Of a stretch of DNA of 64,000 nucleotides, positions 39,044 to 49,632 are shown piece by piece. Position 1 is the stretch's first letter. Each line of letters starts with the position of its first letter. The notes under the pieces were generated by a model. The model was not told the origin of the DNA. It was given only the letters and a program-made list of their open reading frames with translations, and ran no database searches. Source of the DNA: Beroe forskalii (lineage: Eukaryota > Ctenophora > Nuda > Beroida > Beroidae); the NCBI GenBank assembly GCA_011033025.1, contig WFMF01000201.1, positions 124,001 through 188,000 of the forward strand, read 5' to 3'. Made by a program: the position numbers and the translations under genes.

Positions 39044-39923
39044 ATTAAATGACATGTTAATTATATGTAACAATACGTGTAAAATTTCAGATTTTTATTG
39101 TGATACTGATTCAATTTTCCACATCATTTCTCAGAGGATAGTCAAATTTGGCAAGCCTTCTTCACATTTACTCGGTCAATATCTTTTTTGGCGAAAAAAA
39201 TCATGTTTTTTGTGTTTGAAATAGTCGAAATGAAAATCAATTTCCAGGACATTAGATTTGGTCGATATGAAAACTTTAGTGACTGGGAATGTGGCACGGT
39301 GGGCCTGGTCAACGTATGAGATTAAAATTTTTGACAACCGAAAGCTTCATGAATTAAGAAATTCGTGATTTTGAAGATTTGTGTGAAAGGGGGACGGACG
39401 GAGGGACGGAGGGACATTTTCGCGACTGATATTATAAAGGAGCAATCCGGGCACTTTCCAGAAATTACAGTAGTTGTATTGCAAACCTCGACCTGATATA
39501 CACATATCCTATTTCTCACCTTCCCAAACCACGATCTCTGCCAACCCTCTCATTTGCCTTTTTGTATACACAAAAATGCCAATGGGGAGGGAAAAAATCC
39601 ACACCGATATAGTGTGTAGTAACAATATTATTTAACGATCCGAGCAAATGTTACTAACAGGATTTCAAACTCGGCGAAGGGACCGTGAGTTAAATAATAA
39701 ATAACATAAAACCGACTAACATTTGTTTGTTTCGTGACCGCCCACAATGACCTTGAGAACATCAAAGAGCCACACTTACAATATTAAAGTTAGTGGTTGT
39801 AGCGTTCATATATTAGTGTGCCCATGTAGTGTGCCCATGTAATATTAGTACCCAAGCTCATATATAATTCTTATATTGCTGATAACCAGAATTGAAAAGT
39901 ATTCGGTTTTATATCATTGATTC

Positions 39924-39970
39924 GCCATTATAATCCATGATAATGATGTCAACCCGCAACGGGCTATTTT
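39924..39970 (+). repeat. CRE-core dispersed repeat, degenerate copy
   Basis: CCATTATAATCCATGATAAT then GATGTCAACCCGCAACGGGC. It keeps the full left flank and an AACGGGC right flank. Confidence 0.6.
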
Positions 39971-41828
39971 CAAGTTTGTGTGAGATTCAAACTGAGCGAA
40001 CCAAAGCTCGCCAATCGTAGAGTGCTGAGTCAGAAGGACCACAGGAAAATGGAATACGACTAGCTAAGGGTATGCCGCTACAGACACGGAATAGACAAAA
40101 GGGCAGACAGAGGCAAACATGCAGACAAACAGACTCAGATTGATGCGTTTTCTTGCTTTTTGAAGAAGCATGCAAATACAGAAAAATCACATGAAAGTCG
40201 ACGAGAAAAAACACAGAGGTAGAGACAATAAAAAACGAAACAAACTGAAAAAGCAGACAAACAGACAAACCTAGACAAACTAATGACGCACTATAGTAGA
40301 ATATTATATTCAAACTATATATCACCTGAAACAATATATAATTTAACCAGTCTAAAGTTATATGTTTGATGATAAAGATGTAAAACATATATTTGTATAT
40401 ATCAAACAGGTGCTAATTTTTAGCTAATTTAGCTTATTCTTAGCTAATTTTTAGCAAGCACTTATGATAAACTGCAGGTGCAGATTAAATCTAACACTCT
40501 GTGCGGTCAAAATATATTTCAAATGGGAAGAATTGCAAATATTTGACGATTTATGTCTTACTTGACGACACGAATATATAATTTGGTGATTTTCACCAAT
40601 ATATGAAAATTTGACGGATTTATTTGACGTCACAAACCGAGTGATAGTTTTTGGCGTGAGCAGTGTGGTTATATATAATCATTATTGCGCAATGAACTAA
40701 TGAACCTTCAGACCAAGATGCATTTCTCTTGAGATTAAGGTTTCTGAGACATGCGTTTCACGTAATGACTTCCATAACAAGCAAAACATTATATCGGTGA
40801 ATTATAATCACGATCAATTCTTATATGTTGAGCAGTTTTATATAATCACGAAATTTATTGAGCTGAACTGAGGGTGTAAATTAAGTGGTGTTTTCTATAT
40901 CAATCACATTAATATTGCGAAATTATTGCATCTCATAAGATTAAGTTAATCTTCATAGATCAAGTTAATCTTTATGGAGGCTTGATCATGATTTTTGACG
41001 GGGAGATATAGAGACTCACGTATACCTTTTTTATTCAAGTAATATCAACTTTCCTGATAATATTTACCAATTAACAATTTACATACTACCGGACTTATTC
41101 TAGCAGAAATATATATCTTATTTCGCGGTAGTATCAAACAGAAATATAACTAGAACGTTATGTGAATATGAAGTACATCAGCACTAGAAACGTGACAGCA
41201 AAGGAAAAGGAAATTGAAGTTTCTTGCCCTTCAAATCTATTGGAATAATATTATTAGCCAATTAATATTCTTGTAAACTGGAACAAATTCCGGTTTACTA
41301 TTCACACAATAGACTGCTGAAATGACGATATTGTCATAGCACAAAGTAGTGAGTTGGTTTTAGATAGTCGTCTATTTTTTGCACTCGGGTTTAAGCTATT
41401 ATAAACCTGTTTATTTGAGACATCAGCACTTATTTTACTAATATAGAAAAGTAATAGGAAATAGTAAAACTAGACAAAAATAGGGCAGAAAGTAAATTAT
41501 CAGAAAGTAGGAATATTTCTACATTTCAATTGTCAAGAAAATCTATTCAAGCACTTCAACAGGCAATCCGGTATTGGCCGTTGGGTTATCGAAACTTTTG
41601 ACTTGTTAAATTCTTAGGAAAAGCAGGATGGAAGGAAAATAAAAAGTTTTTGATTTTTGTACCTGAAATAATTTACTGCAAAAATATCATAAACAGCCTT
41701 CGTCTGATAAACGAAGCACATTATTATTTTCTCAAAGATAAAGAATTTTCAATATATACTCTCTGACCCTTGCCTCAACTGAATTCTTTGAATTGCTTTA
41801 CTGAGTAAAACCTTACCATTGGTAAGGC

Positions 41829-41888
41829 GTGATTTCTGTTTTCAAATCATTGGTTATACCTGACCAATGATGTGAAAAGTGAAATCAC
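41829..41888. repeat. foldback with ~26-bp arms and inverted CCAAT words
   Basis: GTGATTTCTGTTTTCAAATC..ATTGGT faces ACCAAT..GATGTGAAAAGTGAAATCAC. It is directly preceded by the palindrome CCTTACCATTGGTAAGG. Confidence 0.7.
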
Positions 41889-42154
41889 ACCTGGAAACGC
41901 TCGAAAGTAGATCTCTGCGTGTTTCTAACGGAAGAAACGTATTTCGTATTTTTTTAAAATTTTCCACCTGTGCCTATTGAAAAAGAACAATAGAGGTGAG
42001 TTCAGCGCTTTGTGCCTTGGAAGAAGAACAAAAGGACTAAGGAGGGATTGTTCTAGTTGGTTGAGGCTAAACCACTGGAAAAAGAGGGATTCCTCCAGTG
42101 AATTCTCAACCATTCTGACTACTGACCGCAAAACGATTACGAAACTTGATATAA

Positions 42155-42910
42155 GAGGGGGGGGGGCATAATTTACCCAATCAAGGTACTTCAAATATCA
42201 GGGAGATACAAATATTCAGTTCCGTTTAGTATACTCATTACCGTAAGTTTTGAGTTTTGACATCAAAAATTAAAATTAAATGTCATGGGGGGGATGGAAG
42301 GTTGGCGTATTTTTGGGAATCTCAAATACCACACGCAAAGTATTAGGGATACACCAACAAAAGTTGAATTGTATTGGCTCATCCCGCATATACGCATTCA
42401 TCAAATTACCTTTCTCACTTCATGCAGAATATGTAGTTGTCTAGGTCAAAATATAATTATATTCAATAGATTCAGAGATATTCAAAATCAGCTCCAAATC
42501 GTAGAATTTAAAAGCAAGCATACTACTTCATTGATTATCGATGTTGTCTCAGGAATGGGTTATTTCCTTCCTACAACATTACGTAATTGTAATCAGCCAG
42601 GGGGAGGGGGGTTTCAAATGATAACGCTACACATTATTGTAACAAATTTAACTAATTTGAAGGGGGGGACTTGAAAAAGTAATTAAAAAATATTTTGTAA
42701 TAGATGAATGAACACTCCATACAGAGATTCATTGGTATCGTACCTCCTCTGAAAGAGAAACGATTAAATGTGAGCTGGTCAGGGAGCTTCTCAAACTGAA
42801 AAGTGAAATTTTAGGGACCATAACCCCTCCTTCATCCTGGTTGATTACAAAAAATTTTTATATATTTTCATACATAATAAATTTTAAAATCCCCTGATAT
42901 GAGGGGGCAC
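42155..42910. repeat. segment with repeated oligo-G tracts
   Basis: Runs of five to eleven G occur at about 42157, 42288, 42600-42612, 42662 and 42901, in otherwise AT-rich DNA. ACATTACGTAATTG lies next to the GGGGGAGGGGGG tract. Repeated oligo-G beside TTACGTAA words suggests a decayed dispersed element, but I cannot assign a family. Confidence 0.35.
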
Positions 42911-43160
42911 GAGTTAAAAAACAAAAAAGTCACCCACTGGACAATATAGTTTTTGTTCATCTACGGATCTTTTAACGAGATCCTTATCACCAACAGCTGC
43001 ACTAAATTTTGTTTTATCAGAAATTCATAGTAAATAAAAATATAGATATGATTCCTAAAATACCTTCTGTCAACGAGAAAAGTTGGGGGTTGGGGCTTCA
43101 CTGATTACCCACAGTCCTAAGACTTCTGGTACTTACCACAGCTGTCCAATTGGTGGAGTA

Positions 43161-43195
43161 GATGACGTCATTATCATAGCTCATAGTGGTACGTT
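43161..43195 (-). repeat. CRE-core dispersed repeat, copy
   Basis: GATGACGTCATTATCATAGC with a perfect core at 43163-43170, then TCATAGTGGTACG. Confidence 0.6.
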
Positions 43196-43314
43196 AATGA
43201 CGTTGAATCACTTACCTTCTCAGCAGGTAGGGTTGAGTTAACTAATACCTAAGTAGTACTTAAGTATCTCGCGCGCGTGCGCGAATATAATTGGCGATTA
43301 AATGTCATCAATTT

Positions 43315-43360
43315 GAACCATTCTCAAAACATGATGATGTCATTGCCAACCGCCTATTTT
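43315..43360 (+). repeat. CRE-core dispersed repeat, degenerate copy
   Basis: ACCATTCTCAAAACATGATG then ATGTCATTGCCAACCGCCTA. A CGCGCGCGTGCGCG tract lies about 50 bases upstream. Confidence 0.5.
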
Positions 43361-43956
43361 CTTTAATATTTGGATAAGACTATATAATATCCTGATAATA
43401 TTATAACGACAATCAACCTGTGTGTCAATGAGAATGAATTTGATGAATTTAAAATATGATAAAAGTAGGTAGTGCAGCTCCGAACCAAAACTCGAGTCCA
43501 TACTGCGGACTGCCCTTCAAATGATTTAACTTTGAATCTGATGATATTGTTAGAGATTTTTCACGGGGCATTTGCACGCAGCACATTTCCTGGAAATTCC
43601 AGTTTGCACTACACTTTTTATTCTTTGAAAAAATCAGATTTCTTTGATGGCCAAAAAACTGCAATAGCGTTACATATTTCAAATGGGGGGATTTCAAATT
43701 TGGATGCTAAATCAAATATAAAAATTGTAAGTGAATTTGATACAAATTGATCGTCGAATTTGATACAAACTGATGAAATTCTAATGATTGCAACTCGCAT
43801 GTTCACGCACGGGTTGATTATGATTAAATGATCGATCGATAAAGACTCGACGGGTAATTTTGCACTCAAAGAGTAAATTATAATTTATGGATATGATTAT
43901 CGACCCATCATTCAATCGATCCCAGCTCACGCACAAACTTCATAACAAGACTCACC

Positions 43957-44068
43957 TCTGAAAAGAGCTTGACGAAGTAGTCCCATATGGCGAACACCAC
44001 ACTACCATGCTCCCTCAGCCATCCTACGACCCTCTCTCTGAGCCGAGCATCCCAAGCAGACACCTTTC
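43957..44068 (-). CDS. candidate internal exon, unidentified protein
   Basis: The minus strand reads from a possible acceptor (GGGACTCCAG|AAAGGTGTC) to a strong donor (TTTTCAGAG|GTGAGTCTTG). The frame gives KVSAWDARLRERVVGWLREH then GSVVFAIWDYFVKLFSE. The peptide is amphipathic and coding-like, with paired basic and aromatic positions. I do not recognise it. The frame stays open further upstream through an in-frame 21-bp minisatellite to about 44309, so the exon could be longer. No partner exon is firmly linked. The quality of the donor is the main support. Confidence 0.35.
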
Positions 44069-44084
44069 TGGAGTCCCTCGGAAA

Positions 44085-44175
44085 GGTCCCAAGGGACACT
44101 ATTCTTATCCCGAGGGGCACTATTCTTATTCCAAGGGACGCTTTTCGGATCCCGATGGGATCTTTTCTGGATCTG
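44085..44175 (-). repeat. 21-bp minisatellite encoding a heptad-length repeat
   Basis: Four units of about 21 bases, such as CCCAAGGGACACTATTCTTAT on the plus strand (quoted up to its 20th base and beyond only as a unit of 21). On the minus strand each reads as seven residues: RKDPIGI, RKASLGI, RIVPLGI, RIVSLGT. The unit length is a multiple of three, so the frame is kept into the neighbouring exon candidate. Whether it is translated is unknown. Confidence 0.6.
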
Positions 44176-44584
44176 TAACCGATCCAAAGATACACTTTTG
44201 TGGAAGCGGACCCGGAACAAATCCTGTCTGTGAGTTTTAGGTTCGATAGGATCGTGGGCAGCAAAACATGCATCAAATATGTAACAAAAACAACCGAAAT
44301 AATATGCACTATTTATACAATAATATCCTCAGTCATTACTATAGATGTAACGTGCATTTATAAATACAGATATAACATACATGTGCCAGACATTGAATGA
44401 TAATGAATAGTAACGTGTTTGTAATTGAGCCTGGTAAATGTTATAACTTGTCATATTGCACCGCAGCACCGACACCTGATCCTTCGATTAGTTAAGTACA
44501 ACTAATTGGGATAATATAATTGGCTATCATAACTCACATTAAACGTGTGTTAATATTAAGTGATTAAGCGGAAATTGAGTCTAC

Positions 44585-44970
44585 CTGGAAGTGTGTTGCG
44601 GGTACTTCAAACGTCAGATTCATCGCTGCTTCCTGTCTACCCTGTCTGCAGTTTACCAAAAACCGGAATCATGCTGTCAGGGCAGTGAGGTCAGCACATG
44701 GACCATCGATGATAGTCTCTGTCGCGCCGAGCATACTTATCGGCTGCAACAGCGGGTCTGGTATCAACACACTCCCTGAAACAGGTCCTGTTTGGATTTG
44801 GTTGCATTATATCCCGCTCTTTATCCCACTTAATTTCGTCTTATCATGACATGGATCAACCCGAAATGATACTAAAACATTCTGTATAGATTACAGATTA
44901 TGGTCATAGTATTGGCATCCCCTTTTTAAAATTTCGACTTACCTTCAACTTCAACTTGCTCGGAATCCAT
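44585..44970 (-). pseudogene. two-exon coding-like segment with an in-frame TGA
   Basis: A possible first exon at 44970-44943 (MDSEQVEVE, donor GAAG|GTAAGTCG) joins in frame to 44775-44585 (acceptor GACCTGTTTCAG, donor TTCCAG|GTAGAC). The second exon reads GSVLIPDPLLQPISMLGATE then TIIDGPCADLTALTA, meets a TGA at 44671-44669, and then stays open as FRFLVNCRQGRQEAAMNLTF and EVPATHFQ to the donor. GPCADLT followed by FxFxVNC and NLTF faintly recalls REJ/polycystin-type ectodomains, which is a weak inference. Possible readings: a decayed exon, a sequence error, or a short 44-residue product. Confidence 0.3.
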
Positions 44971-44975
44971 AATAT

Positions 44976-46864
44976 ATCAGACCTCGGGCAGACTGACCCA
45001 TCAGACGAGAGTTCTCTCTACGTATAGTGTAGAAGGACTTCCATATTGTCGGCTTCAACAGCAGAGTTAAACATGACTACCTGACGATTTTCTGTAATTT
45101 AACAATCATTTCCAAAGTCTACTCGGTAAATTTATACAGAATTTATAAAATAATTTAAACTGCCGTGTGTCAACACTTGTAATTATGAAGTAGTTCCAGC
45201 ATTTCATAAATTAATACTTTTCATCTAGACAAATTTTAAATTGTCACCTACAACGTGGAAGCAATTTCACATTCAAAGTTTAGAATTGTTATTTATATTT
45301 ATAGAATCAAAAGGAATCTTTCGCAATAAAGATTCACGATAAAATACAGAAATTATGAATAAAAATCAATGAAACAAAAGACTTATCAACTTTCAGAAAT
45401 TTAGAATATGTGATAACATAAAACTTTCACAAAATGAGTCAACTTTCGGATGCAAAAACCAACGGGGTACTGAAAAAACGTGATTTCAATTTCGTATGAA
45501 AATTCAACAACAATTATCGACTAAATAACATTTAAGTGTCTAAACTTTATCTTACAGGAATGTTATAAATATAAATCAAAAAGTAGTAGCTTTCATACAG
45601 CTTCATTGTTCAACATTGTTAATTGCAAAATTTGTAGTTTAAACTATCTTTATTGATCCAGTAGCATTGCGATTATTTTACCATGGAAAAATCACAATCT
45701 CATAGAAGTTGATACTTTGATAGAATATTCAAATAAAATTTATGCGTATTGAAATACCTAGACAAATAAACATAAAACGAATAAAAAATAATTTCAATAT
45801 CCCTTTTAATCTAATATACAGAAGGTTAAACTAATTTGCTAATATATCCTCTGAATTTAAACTCCTTTTAGTAAAACTATCAATTATAAATTTGATAAAC
45901 TCTAAGATGCTTGGACGATATGCGCAATTGATAATCATAGATCCACAAGTCCGGGTATCAACGTCTATGAAGAATTTGCTGCATTCAAGGCAGTCAGATG
46001 AAAAAAACACCTGACTGCCATATGTCAGGTACAAACTCATAAAATAGTCCGGTCAGCCTCTCATCCGTTGAAAAAAAGTCCTATCACGCATGAACCACAT
46101 TGGGGTAGAGTGGGGTTAAATTCATTCAATAAAGTTATCTTTGAAATATTATACATTTAGAAATTAGATCGAAAAATAAACATAAAACTCTTTAATATAA
46201 TTCTCCGTCCGAAGGGCTGATCCTTGTTCAGAAATTGGTCGACACCGACAAAAAAGTTCCACTCGTAATTGCAATCGAACTGAACTTAGTGGCAATGAAA
46301 TTTCAGGGCTAAACGGATCAATGGACTTCACGTCTTTTTCTTATCCATTACTTGCGTAGAAACTCCGTCTGAAACCAAAATAAATGAACGTCGACCGGGA
46401 TGGCATTGAGTGGGTGGATCTCGTGAAATTTGGAAAGTCGATAGAGTCGGAATGAGGAGGCTTCAATGCCCTTACATGCAGCTGATGTTGAAAGATTCTC
46501 GTGGATGATTCGTAGTTTAATGAAAAGTGCTGATGGTAACATTGCCTAAATCTCATCTCCAGTTTGTTTCAAGAACGGAGCGCGCGGAGCAAAATTTCTG
46601 GTGGCAGTCTGATCTGAGTGTGATTGGGTGTAATCGGAAACGCGCGCGCGGCCTATAATTGAAGCCGCGCAAAATATCGAACATCCTTGTCTAATTGCAA
46701 AGTTTTCGCGCGTTACGCAAAGCACCCAAAAACCATGTGACCGTACCATAATTAGTATGAAATGAATATGCCAATTTCCAAGTAATTCGGTACTTTGCCA
46801 TAACCAAAAAGAATGTGACACCATACCATGCTCGAAACTAAAAGTTTCCACGCAAAAGTCAGCT
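44976..46864. other. non-coding stretch downstream of the myosin tail exons
   Basis: Very AT-rich to about 46.2 kb, with nothing recognisable. From 46570 to 46720 there is a CpG-rich patch with GCGCGCGG tracts (CGCGCGCGCGG near 46640). No gene is supported. Confidence 0.4.
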
Positions 46865-46899
46865 CTATTGACCCCACCAGACCATGTGTGCTAAATTTC
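46865..46899 (-). CDS. possible terminal exon of the myosin-I gene
   Basis: A good acceptor (GCGTTCCTTTCAG) in the matching phase gives GNLAHMVWWGQ and a TAG. It is short and not conserved, so the true last exon may lie elsewhere. Confidence 0.3.
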
Positions 46900-48595
46900 C
46901 TGAAAGGAACGCCCTAGATATCAAAACACAACAAGCGTGCAGCCTTATTGTATTGGAGTTAGGGAGAGCAAATGATAATTGCTGGACACATACACCCGGG
47001 GACAAAGGCTGTATTCTATGTGAGTGTGTGTGGATACTAGATATCTGAGTAACTGAACGTAATTGTAAACGAAATCACGGCCTGTTTTGACGGAAATTTT
47101 GGTAAATTCTTGAATTTGTGAAATAAATTCAATGTATTATTTGATTAGATTTAAATTAATTTAACTTACCATCATCTTTTGTGAATTTGATTTCTCTGTA
47201 AACGCCATTGTCTACTTTGTATTCCAATCTGAAAAGAAAATGGATAATTTCACAAGGAGATTTCCCAAAAATGGGCAAACAGAACCGAAGATAATTCCAA
47301 AGTTAACAAGCCAAATTATTAAAGGACAAAATCACTATTTCTTACGTGTTTTTGAACTCGATTGGCAGAACTTGTCCACTGTGAACGTACTGATACTGAC
47401 GCCGTAGCTGCAGACAGATTTCGACTTTCTTACTGCTAATGAGAAAATTCGATCAGAAATACTTTTTAGTAATAAGTTTCTGAGGTGCAATTCAACAAAT
47501 AGTTATATTATAGATGGCAAAGTGCAGCAGTCTTTGCATAACCGCGCGCGCAATCAGCACGTGCAAATAAAATGCCAGGCAACGCGCACGTGCAGCTCCA
47601 GTTCTTTGCTCGCAAATTCGTTTCGTCTATCCTCAAGCACGCTCTTTTAAGCGAAATCTATGAAAGCTTTCACGATGATGATGGAAACCCCAGAGATTAA
47701 TCTTCTTGCTTGCAACGGTTGCCCTTCTCAAATTGCTTGTCGGGACAGCAAACATCGCACTGCTTCTGAGAATCACCAGAAGACAGCACTTTTCAACTCG
47801 GAGAATGGAGGAATTGGAAGATGTAAACTCGACCGTCAGACGTGGGTAACTGAGCTGAATCACATATAGTACTACGAAACCTTGGAGAGGTTTACAGGAA
47901 ACTTGTCCGAGGTGAAAGCGAGGACGGAGCCTCAAGTGGTAGACTACGAATTCTTGGACAGGTTTACAAGAAACCTGGACTAAAAGAGGATGAAACATTG
48001 CGTGGTAGAGCACATCTACCATTACATGGAGATTCCGACTATTGACCGACCAACAGTCAGACATGAGACGGACACAAGACTAAAACCCGATCAGAACACG
48101 TCAACAACTTCAACAATCGGGAGTCTATACCACATCAATGATTTTAGCGGTCCTGATTCGCCAGGGCCACAGTGGGGGGAGGACTGGTAAGCCTCTTCGT
48201 GCCAGCCTCTGGTTCCCAAGAGGTCCCACTGCCGCGGATCTGACCAGGCTGATGATCCAGGAGTGCGGTCAACTCCAAAATTTTTAATATGAAATTTTAA
48301 TAATCGGGAAATTTAATCGAGCAACAAAATTAGAACGCCCATATTTTGAACAGAAGAATTAGATATCTAAATTCTGATCTAAACCCACCCCAAATTACCA
48401 GCTATTGAGGAATATCCCAAACCTGCTGATGAAGAGGTAATCGTACTCTGACGGCACACAGATAACAAAGAAGTTATCCTGGAGTCCGCTCATCTTAACA
48501 GCTGATATGTCCAGCAGACCTATTCTCCGACGAGGTTTACAGGATACAGGGTCGATGTTGTACAGTGAGCGTTCTGTTAGCAGCAGGATCCGTTC
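46865..48595 (-). CDS. class I myosin tail (TH1 domain), 3' exons only
   Basis: The TH1 domain of class I myosins binds acidic phospholipids and tethers the actin motor to membranes. Three exons join in phase at 48595-48423, 47432-47346 and 47228-47170, with a possible terminal exon at 46899-46865. The peptide runs ERILLLTERSLYNIDPVSCK, PRRRIGLLDISAVKMSGLQD, NFFVICVPSEYDYLFIS, then KKVEICLQLRRQY, GQVLPIEFKNTLEYKVDNG and VYREIKFTKDDG. The order RxLLLTxxxLYxID, (K/P)RRRIxLxDIxxVxxSxLxDNFFVIxVPxEYDYL, LPIxF and GxxRxIxFxKD is characteristic of TH1. All splice phases agree. The motor, IQ motifs and start of the tail should lie upstream, above 48.6 kb, but I found no such exons there; the GPCR on the other strand may sit in an intron. 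The subclass cannot be decided. Confidence 0.8.
47170..47228 (-). CDS. myosin-I TH1 exon C
   Basis: Acceptor TTTTCTTTTCAG, donor GATG|GTAAGTT, 59 bases. Encodes LEYKVDNGVYREIKFTKDD, which fits the end of the TH1 fold. Confidence 0.85.
47346..47432 (-). CDS. myosin-I TH1 exon B
   Basis: Acceptor CTCATTAGCAG, donor ACAC|GTAAGAAAT, 87 bases. It completes the split Ser codon and encodes KKVEICLQLRRQYQYVHSGQ then VLPIEFKN. Confidence 0.85.
48423..48595 (-). CDS. myosin-I TH1 exon A
   Basis: Acceptor CCTTTTCCCAG, donor AGCAG|GTTTGGG, 57 codons plus two bases. Encodes ERILLLTERSLYNID to DYLFIS, the best-conserved part of TH1. Confidence 0.85.
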
Positions 48596-49095
48596 CTGGG
48601 AAAAGGGAAAGTTGAGACTGCTGGCCGGAAAGGGGTATCAGGAGGAGGGATATAAATATGTTTTTTCTGGATGTTGAGTAGGCGCCTTTACTGTCCAAGT
48701 TTATAGTAACTATTGACTTTTCTGTAGAGCGTATTGCGATCGCCTAATCGAATTGTTGGGGATAGAGTGGAAAATTTGGACTTCGGTCAAAGCTGACAAA
48801 TGTTGTTAAATGGCGTTGTAATGACGCTTTAGAGTTTTTTGAATGAAGTCGGAAGTTGAAAAAGTTCGTATCCGTCAAATAAAAAAGTACCTGGTATATC
48901 TCAGATTGAAACGTCTAATTAACGGGTTTTCTAGGTTAATATTACTACTATCAAAAGGAGGACGGATCATGGACAGCGAGAGGTCTGGTAGTCCTCCGGC
49001 GCTGAGGCTCCTGCGGTCCTGCCCAGCGATTCAGTAGCAATATTACTCAGTACCCACCAGAACATTTATACTAAAGTATGACGTTAATCGTAGGC

Positions 49096-49250
49096 GACAC
49101 GTCACGATTATTTACAAGTGACACATGACATGACGCGTCACGATTATTTACAACAAGTGACACGTGACGGGTCACGTGACGATAAGCTGGGGTCTTAGTC
49201 ATGATCTCGTGACGAAAAACATTCCTCTCGTCGTGACGAAACATTCCTCA
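49096..49250. promoter_or_regulatory. repeat cluster rich in CACGTG / GTGACG, upstream of the GPCR
   Basis: CGTCACGATTATTTACAA occurs twice (about 49099 and 49135), each followed by AAGTGACAC. Then come GACACGTGACGGGTCACGTGAC, described here as two overlapping CACGTG palindromes at about 49160-49180, and two copies of TCGTGACGAAA..CATTCCTC (49207 and 49231). CACGTG is an E-box bound by bHLH proteins. The cluster ends about 300 bases before the GPCR start, so a promoter role is plausible but is inference. Confidence 0.4.
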
Positions 49251-49548
49251 GTCAGACGTCCGTCATCCTGTCTGACTCAACACAATCTTGGATCGAGTAG
49301 CGCAACATACCAGTTCAGTTTTGCTCCTTCATAATTCATATTGAAGTCGCTCTTGGCAGTAATTTCTTCCGAAAACCTCGACTGACGAACGCATTCCTAT
49401 CATAATATCAAGTTACCCCGCGAGTTACCAGATCATATTCAAAACTCATTGTTAGGCACCCATTTCTTCCCGTTTCTTCAATCCTATATTTAGACTTTTT
49501 GCAGTTTGCTTTACCAGCCGCAAGTTCCTGCTTTACCAGTATCCCAGA

Positions 49549-49632
49549 ATGAATTACACATCTCCTGCTATTGAGCAATCCTCTGCCAGAATGAATTACA
49601 CATCTCCTGCAATTGAACAATCCTCAGCGTGG
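49549..49632 (+). repeat. 42-bp direct duplication spanning the GPCR start codon
   Basis: ATGAATTACACATCTCCTGC occurs at 49549 and again at 49591, so the protein would begin MNYTSPAIEQSSAR then MNYTSPAIEQSSAW. Both copies carry an NYT glycosylation site and a usable ATG with A at -3. Confidence 0.85.

Larger units (their letters stand above)
39044..43956. other. gene-free stretch with oligo-G tracts and repeats
   Basis: No exon supported. Holds CRE-core repeats near 39924, 40625, 43161 and 43315, a foldback at 41829-41888, and an oligo-G-rich segment at 42155-42910. The minus-strand open frame at 39987-40388 comes from an ACAGACAAAC-rich tract, not a gene. Confidence 0.45.
47170..49095. other. 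introns and 5' flank around the myosin tail exons
   Basis: The 47433-48422 intron includes CpG-rich CGCGCGCGCAATCAGCACGT near 47543 and an approximate tandem repeat at 47870-47980 (GAAACCTTGGAGAGGTTTACAG, shortened here to its sense, against GAATTCTTGGACAGGTTTAC). The minus-strand open frame over it is not coding. Above 48595 no upstream myosin exon could be found. Confidence 0.4.

Noticed and set aside
39987-40388. 133-codon open frame with hydrophobic stretches, minus strand
   Set aside because: Hydrophobic residues come from an ACAGACAAAC-rich tract read in reverse; no membrane protein family fits.
42285-42674. 129-codon plus-strand open frame
   Set aside because: It lies across the oligo-G element, starts and ends in G tracts, and has no recognisable domain.
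47633-48064. 143-codon minus-strand open frame with an internal repeat
   Set aside because: It falls inside the intron between two well-supported myosin exons, and its repeat is a DNA tandem repeat, not a domain.
49290-49372. Possible minus-strand exon (FSEEITAKSDFNMNYEGAKL, donor GAACTG|GTATGT) as the upstream myosin exon
   Set aside because: Its splice phase does not fit exon A of the myosin tail, the acceptor is weak, and the matching frame has a stop.
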